From assembly GCA_012518465.1 (NCBI GenBank), contig JAAYSD010000056.1, positions 1 through 45,727 of the forward strand: a stretch of DNA of 45,727 nt, written 5' to 3'. The stretch's first letter is position 1; each line of letters begins with the position of its first letter. This document shows, in pieces, positions 42,877-45,727 of this stretch. Made by a program: the position numbers and the translations under genes. The DNA is from Clostridiales bacterium. GTDB taxonomy: Bacteria; Bacillota; Clostridia; Oscillospirales; Ruminococcaceae. The notes beneath the pieces are model-generated. The model was given only the letters and a program-made list of their open reading frames with translations. It had not been told where the DNA came from and searched no databases.

Positions 42877-43809
42877 TTAAGCTTTGGGGGTGCTATTATC
42901 CTGAGAATCATTTTGCTTATTATCTGTGTTTTGATTAGATTTAGAAAATTGTTTTTTTCTTGATTTTCTACGTCTGTAATTTTGATCTGATAAAAGCTTT
43001 GTATATAATAATTCCTTTAGGCTTTCGGCATTAAATCCACGTGCTAAAGAACCGTTTTCAGCAACTGAGATAGTACCTGTTTCTTCGGAAACAGCAATTA
43101 TAATAGCATCACTAATTTCGCTTAAACCTATTGCCGCACGATGACGTGAGCCTAAGTCCTTTGAGATTAGCTGCTCCTTTTGAGGCTTTGGTAAAAAGCA
43201 GCCAGCCGCATGAATAAGCCCGTTTCTAATGATCACAGCACCATCGTGCAGCGGTGTGTTAGGAAAAAAGATATTTCCTAATAGCTCAGTGCTTACTTCA
43301 GATTTTAAAATTGTTCCTGTATCAATCTGTTCGCCTAGACCTGTCTGTCTTTCAATAGCGATAAGTGCACCTGTCTTTGATTTTGAGAATCTAGCACAAG
43401 CCTCTGTGACTTGTTTTATCATATTTATTAATAGTTCATCGGTGATGTTTTGGTTTTCAAAGCTAAGTGCTATATTAGAAACGCTGCTACGTCCCATTTT
43501 TTCAAGGATACGTCTTAATTCGGGTTGAAACATTATAATAAGAGCGATAATACCTACTTGGAAAAAGTTTTCTAAAATAAAGTTCATAACCTTCAATTGC
43601 TGATTAAATTGTTTTATCAGCAAAAATAAAAGGATTAGAAAGCTTATTCCTTTTAAAAGCTGCTCTGCCCTTGTTTCTTTAGTGAACTTTATAATCATGT
43701 AGATAATAAATGCGAGCATAAGAATATCAAGCACATCAAAAAAATTAATTTTGATGACAAATAACCATATAGCTTGAAAAAAATCATTTAAATATTGAAT
43801 TACACCCAC
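42877..43809 (-). CDS. cdaA: Diadenylate cyclase CdaA (c-di-AMP synthase)
   Basis: 310 residues; makes cyclic di-AMP from two ATP at the membrane, controlling potassium and osmotic balance and the cell wall. Three membrane segments fill roughly residues 12-95, then the DAC domain with the D-G-A motif (P-L-H-D-G-A-V-I-I) and the R-H-R motif (G-S-R-H-R-A-A-I-G-L-S-E) intact. The C-terminal ~45 residues are an Arg/Lys then Gln/Asn/Ser-rich tail. The start is a GTG at 43809 with AAGGATTGGG rather far upstream. Middle gene of DUF624-cdaA-cdaR. Confidence 0.95.
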   Translation of the reverse strand: MGVIQYLNDFFQAIWLFVIKINFFDVLDILMLAFIIYMIIKFTKETRAEQLLKGISFLILLFLLIKQFNQQLKVMNFILENFFQVGIIALIIMFQPELRRILEKMGRSSVSNIALSFENQNITDELLINMIKQVTEACARFSKSKTGALIAIERQTGLGEQIDTGTILKSEVSTELLGNIFFPNTPLHDGAVIIRNGLIHAAGCFLPKPQKEQLISKDLGSRHRAAIGLSEISDAIIIAVSEETGTISVAENGSLARGFNAESLKELLYTKLLSDQNYRRRKSRKKQFSKSNQNTDNKQNDSQDNSTPKA

Positions 43810-43840
43810 AAGCTCACACCCAATCCTTTTTTATTACGGT

Positions 43841-44671
43841 CTATTTTATTACTTTTCCTTTTCCTTTTGCTTTGCCGGTGAATATAGGTTTTTCTGCTGG
43901 AGGCTCTTTTTCTCCTACATCGGTAAAAATGGCATCTTCATTATCAAGGTTTTTCTCAAGAGGAGTTTTTTCTCCTTTAGCTTCATAATATGGCTTGATA
44001 ATTATTTTATAAATAACTCTATAAGTGTTGAAAACAACTACTAGCCCAATAAAAGAAAAGCCTATTAAAATCATCACAATTAATGAATATGGTAAAAATA
44101 AAAGCACCAATGTAAATGAAATTACAAAAACACTTAAGCTAACAAAATTCGGTACTATGGAAAGAAAAACAAAATATATTGAATTTTTAATAATTGCAGG
44201 CATTTTTAATGTTAATGTAACGATCTGTACGTATATATAAAAGTTGGCTAGTAAAAAAATAACGGTGACTAGCAGTATAAGTGCATATTTCAGCCAATCT
44301 TGAGTGTCAACGGCAGTATCAGGTAAAAAGAATTTTGTATATAAAACAAAAGCTATTATAAATAGTATATCAATAATTCCTACGAAAAAGCTTTGTTTGA
44401 AGTTTTCTTTAAATGCTTTTACAAAATCATTAAAAAGAAAAACAGGCTTTTCTTCATAATAATATCTTAAGATTTTAGTCATTGCAGCTGTTGCAGGGCC
44501 AAATGTTATAATAGGCAAGCAAAAAAGAATATAAATTAAATTTAATTTAATCAGATCCCAAAATTTTCTTTGAAAAAGTTCAAAAAACAAAAAAATAGCA
44601 CGTTTTTGCTTTTTTTGTTTAGAAACTCCTTTGCCTTCCTTAGGTATTAAAATATCATTATTATTAGACAA
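43841..44671 (-). CDS. DUF624 (YesL-like) membrane protein
   Basis: 276 residues with five or six membrane segments; the N-terminal F-E-L-F-Q-R-K-F-W-D-L-I-K-L-N-L and P-A-T-A-A-M-T-K-I-L-R-Y-Y patterns and V-K-A-F-K-E-N-F-K-Q-S match the YesL/DUF624 family, often found near sugar ABC transporters and of unknown function. The start is a TTG, backed by AAGGAG six bases before it. A charged C-terminal tail (residues ~225-276) is rich in Lys, Glu and Pro. It is 31 bp upstream of cdaA and shares the promoter, an arrangement I do not know from model organisms. Confidence 0.8.
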   Translation of the reverse strand: MSNNNDILIPKEGKGVSKQKKQKRAIFLFFELFQRKFWDLIKLNLIYILFCLPIITFGPATAAMTKILRYYYEEKPVFLFNDFVKAFKENFKQSFFVGIIDILFIIAFVLYTKFFLPDTAVDTQDWLKYALILLVTVIFLLANFYIYVQIVTLTLKMPAIIKNSIYFVFLSIVPNFVSLSVFVISFTLVLLFLPYSLIVMILIGFSFIGLVVVFNTYRVIYKIIIKPYYEAKGEKTPLEKNLDNEDAIFTDVGEKEPPAEKPIFTGKAKGKGKVIK

Positions 44672-44742
44672 ATTGATTCTCCTTATTGTTTAGCTTTTGT
44701 CGAAAATAAATATATTTAGCTTCATTTTTAATATATATTTAT

Positions 44743-44771
44743 ATTATATATTATTTTAATAAAAAAATCAA
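44743..44771 (-). promoter_or_regulatory. Promoter of the DUF624-cdaA-cdaR operon
   Basis: On the minus strand TTGATT (44771-44766), 17-bp spacer, perfect TATAAT (44748-44743), about 70 nt before the TTG start. Confidence 0.6.
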
Positions 44772-44825
44772 TAATTTAGAAAACAAAATATATATAATTT
44801 GCTGTGAATTTTTTTAGATAAAAAT

Positions 44826-44854
44826 AAAGCTCGCTGAAAAAATCAGCAAGCTTT
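44826..44854 (-). terminator. Terminator of the collagen-like gene
   Basis: Stem AAAGCT-C-GCTGA / TCAGC-A-AGCTTT (11 pairs, one mismatch), followed on the minus strand by TATTTTTA. Confidence 0.75.
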
Positions 44855-44866
44855 ATTTTGTTATTT

Positions 44867-45727
44867 TTAGGCATGTGTTATAGATATGCCACCAACAACA
44901 GGTGTTTGTGGAAGAAATACATTATATCCTGTTGTATTTATTAAAGATAGTGTTGCTGGTGCAGTCACTACATTTACAATAGCTGTTCCTGATACAACGC
45001 CAGAAACAATTGGTGATACTGATTGACCTACTGTTGTTCCATCTAAATCCAACGAGAAAGAGAGGAAATTTCCAAATTCAGCACCATCACCTGCTACCCA
45101 CCAATTAACTAGATATACGCCCGTATCCGAAATAGTAAATGCTCCTGCCGTATAAGTTATGGCTGTTGTTTCTGAAGTTACTACTGTATTGAAAAGTACT
45201 GGTTGATTATTTTCGATTTCTGTTGCAGTAGGCGCTTCATATTGTACAGTAATTCCACTTAAACTATCTATTGAACCTGTCGGGCCAGTTGGACCTGTTG
45301 GACCAGTAGGGCCAGTAGGACCAGTAGGGCCAGTAGCTCCTGTTGCCCCATTAGCGCCAGTAGGGCCTGTTGGGCCTGTTGCTCCTGTTGCTCCATTAGC
45401 ACCCGTAGGGCCAGTTGGGCCAGTAGCACCTTGCGCTCCATTAGCGCCAGTAGGGCCTGTTGGGCCAGTAGCACCTTGCGCTCCATTAGCACCAGTAGGG
45501 CCAGTAGCGCCAGTCACACCTTGTGCCCCATTAGCACCCGTAGGGCCAGTAGGACCTGTTGGGCCAGTAGCACCTTGTGCTCCATTAGCACCAGTAGGGC
45601 CAGTAGGACCTGTTGGGCCAGTAGGACCTGTTGGGCCAGTAGCGCCAGCAGGGCCGGTAGGGCCAGTTACACCTTGTGGGCCTTGTGGGCCGTATGGGCC
45701 TTGAGGGCCAGTAGCACCAGTAGGGCC
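44867..45727 (-). CDS. Collagen-like spore-surface (BclA-type) glycoprotein, N-terminus beyond window
   Basis: The frame is open to the window edge: 286 residues are visible and the start is missing. Residues coded by 45727-45275 are 151 residues of uninterrupted G-X-Y collagen triplets, mostly G-P-T, G-A-T and G-A-N/G-A-Q. The remaining ~135 residues form a TNF/C1q-like trimerising domain ([22 protein letters not shown]) like the BclA C-terminal domain. Such proteins form the hair-like nap of the exosporium, with O-glycans on GPT threonines. Internal GTG at 45517 is a Val codon in G-V-T, not a start. Repeat number is likely to vary among strains. Confidence 0.9.
   Translation of the reverse strand, partial: GPTGATGPQGPYGPQGPQGVTGPTGPAGATGPTGPTGPTGPTGPTGANGAQGATGPTGPTGPTGANGAQGVTGATGPTGANGAQGATGPTGPTGANGAQGATGPTGPTGANGATGATGPTGPTGANGATGATGPTGPTGPTGPTGPTGPTGSIDSLSGITVQYEAPTATEIENNQPVLFNTVVTSETTAITYTAGAFTISDTGVYLVNWWVAGDGAEFGNFLSFSLDLDGTTVGQSVSPIVSGVVSGTAIVNVVTAPATLSLINTTGYNVFLPQTPVVGGISITHA
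45275..45727 (-). repeat. Tandem collagen-coding repeats with a 45-nt unit
   Basis: G-X-Y codon triplets (9 nt) are arranged in a higher-order 15-residue unit, [16 protein letters not shown], repeated at least three times with minor codon changes between 45515 and 45340, then G-P-T runs. The part nearest the window edge is less regular (G-P-Q, G-P-Y, G-P-A). Confidence 0.9.

Noticed and set aside
45268..45492. Leu/Gln/Ala-rich frame in the collagen region
   Set aside because: A shifted reading of the 9-nt collagen repeats.
45275..45727. CRISPR-like or satellite array
   Set aside because: The repeats are coding G-X-Y triplets in one open frame with no spacers.
1..45727. Mobile elements, prophage, toxin-antitoxin or defence islands
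   Set aside because: No transposase, integrase, phage structural, restriction or CRISPR-associated gene is visible, and base composition looks even across the window.

Overview
The window reads as one stretch of chromosome from a low-GC, spore-forming, fermentative member of the Clostridia. A gut Ruminococcaceae/Oscillospiraceae relative is my best guess, but that is inference. The evidence is the AT-rich codon use, Firmicutes-type ribosome binding sites, a SpoIIR sporulation protein, collagen-like exosporium-type proteins, a CdaA/CdaR c-di-AMP module, pyruvate formate-lyase, a cellobiose phosphorylase and a malate dehydrogenase/malic enzyme pair. No insertion sequence, prophage, CRISPR array, tRNA or rRNA was recognised.

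Layout. Positions 1-10.7 kb form a starch/maltodextrin locus: the 3' end of glycogen phosphorylase, an ABC importer (lipoprotein binding protein, MalF, MalG), a LacI-type regulator, a secreted GH13 lipoprotein, then a convergent GH31 alpha-glucosidase and a divergent AraC regulator. No ATPase for the importer is present. At 10.7-12.5 kb lies aspS. From 12.6 to 19.8 kb runs a phosphate-starvation unit, pstS-pstC-pstA-pstB-phoU-phoP-phoR, with 11-nt-spaced Pho-box-like repeats in front of pstS. At 19.8-23.9 kb are leuS, rpe and a MecA-type adaptor.

At 23.9-27.6 kb is the most unusual part: three overlapping genes related to the Rnf/Nqr membrane subunits D, E and A, without B, C or G, in which three of the four cysteines that hold the intramembrane iron-sulfur centre are replaced. 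They are followed by a membrane-anchored protein related to putative glycoside hydrolases. Then come spoIIR, a strong candidate small RNA on the minus strand, degV and a membrane-bound XRE regulator.

From 30.8 to 38.6 kb are central-metabolism genes: an LDH/MDH-family enzyme whose specificity residue is Arg (malate type) in tandem with malic enzyme, cellobiose phosphorylase, and pflB behind a 561-nt leader. From 38.6 to 45.7 kb lie a TPR glycosyltransferase, a BclA/BclB-type spore-surface gene broken by one in-frame stop, an unknown gene, a DUF624-cdaA-cdaR operon, and a collagen-like GPT-repeat protein that runs off the window edge.

Together the genes outline a saccharolytic fermenter that degrades alpha-glucans and cellobiose by phosphorolysis, routes carbon through malate and formate, and makes spores with a collagen-like surface nap. 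All assignments rest on reading motifs by eye; no database search was run.
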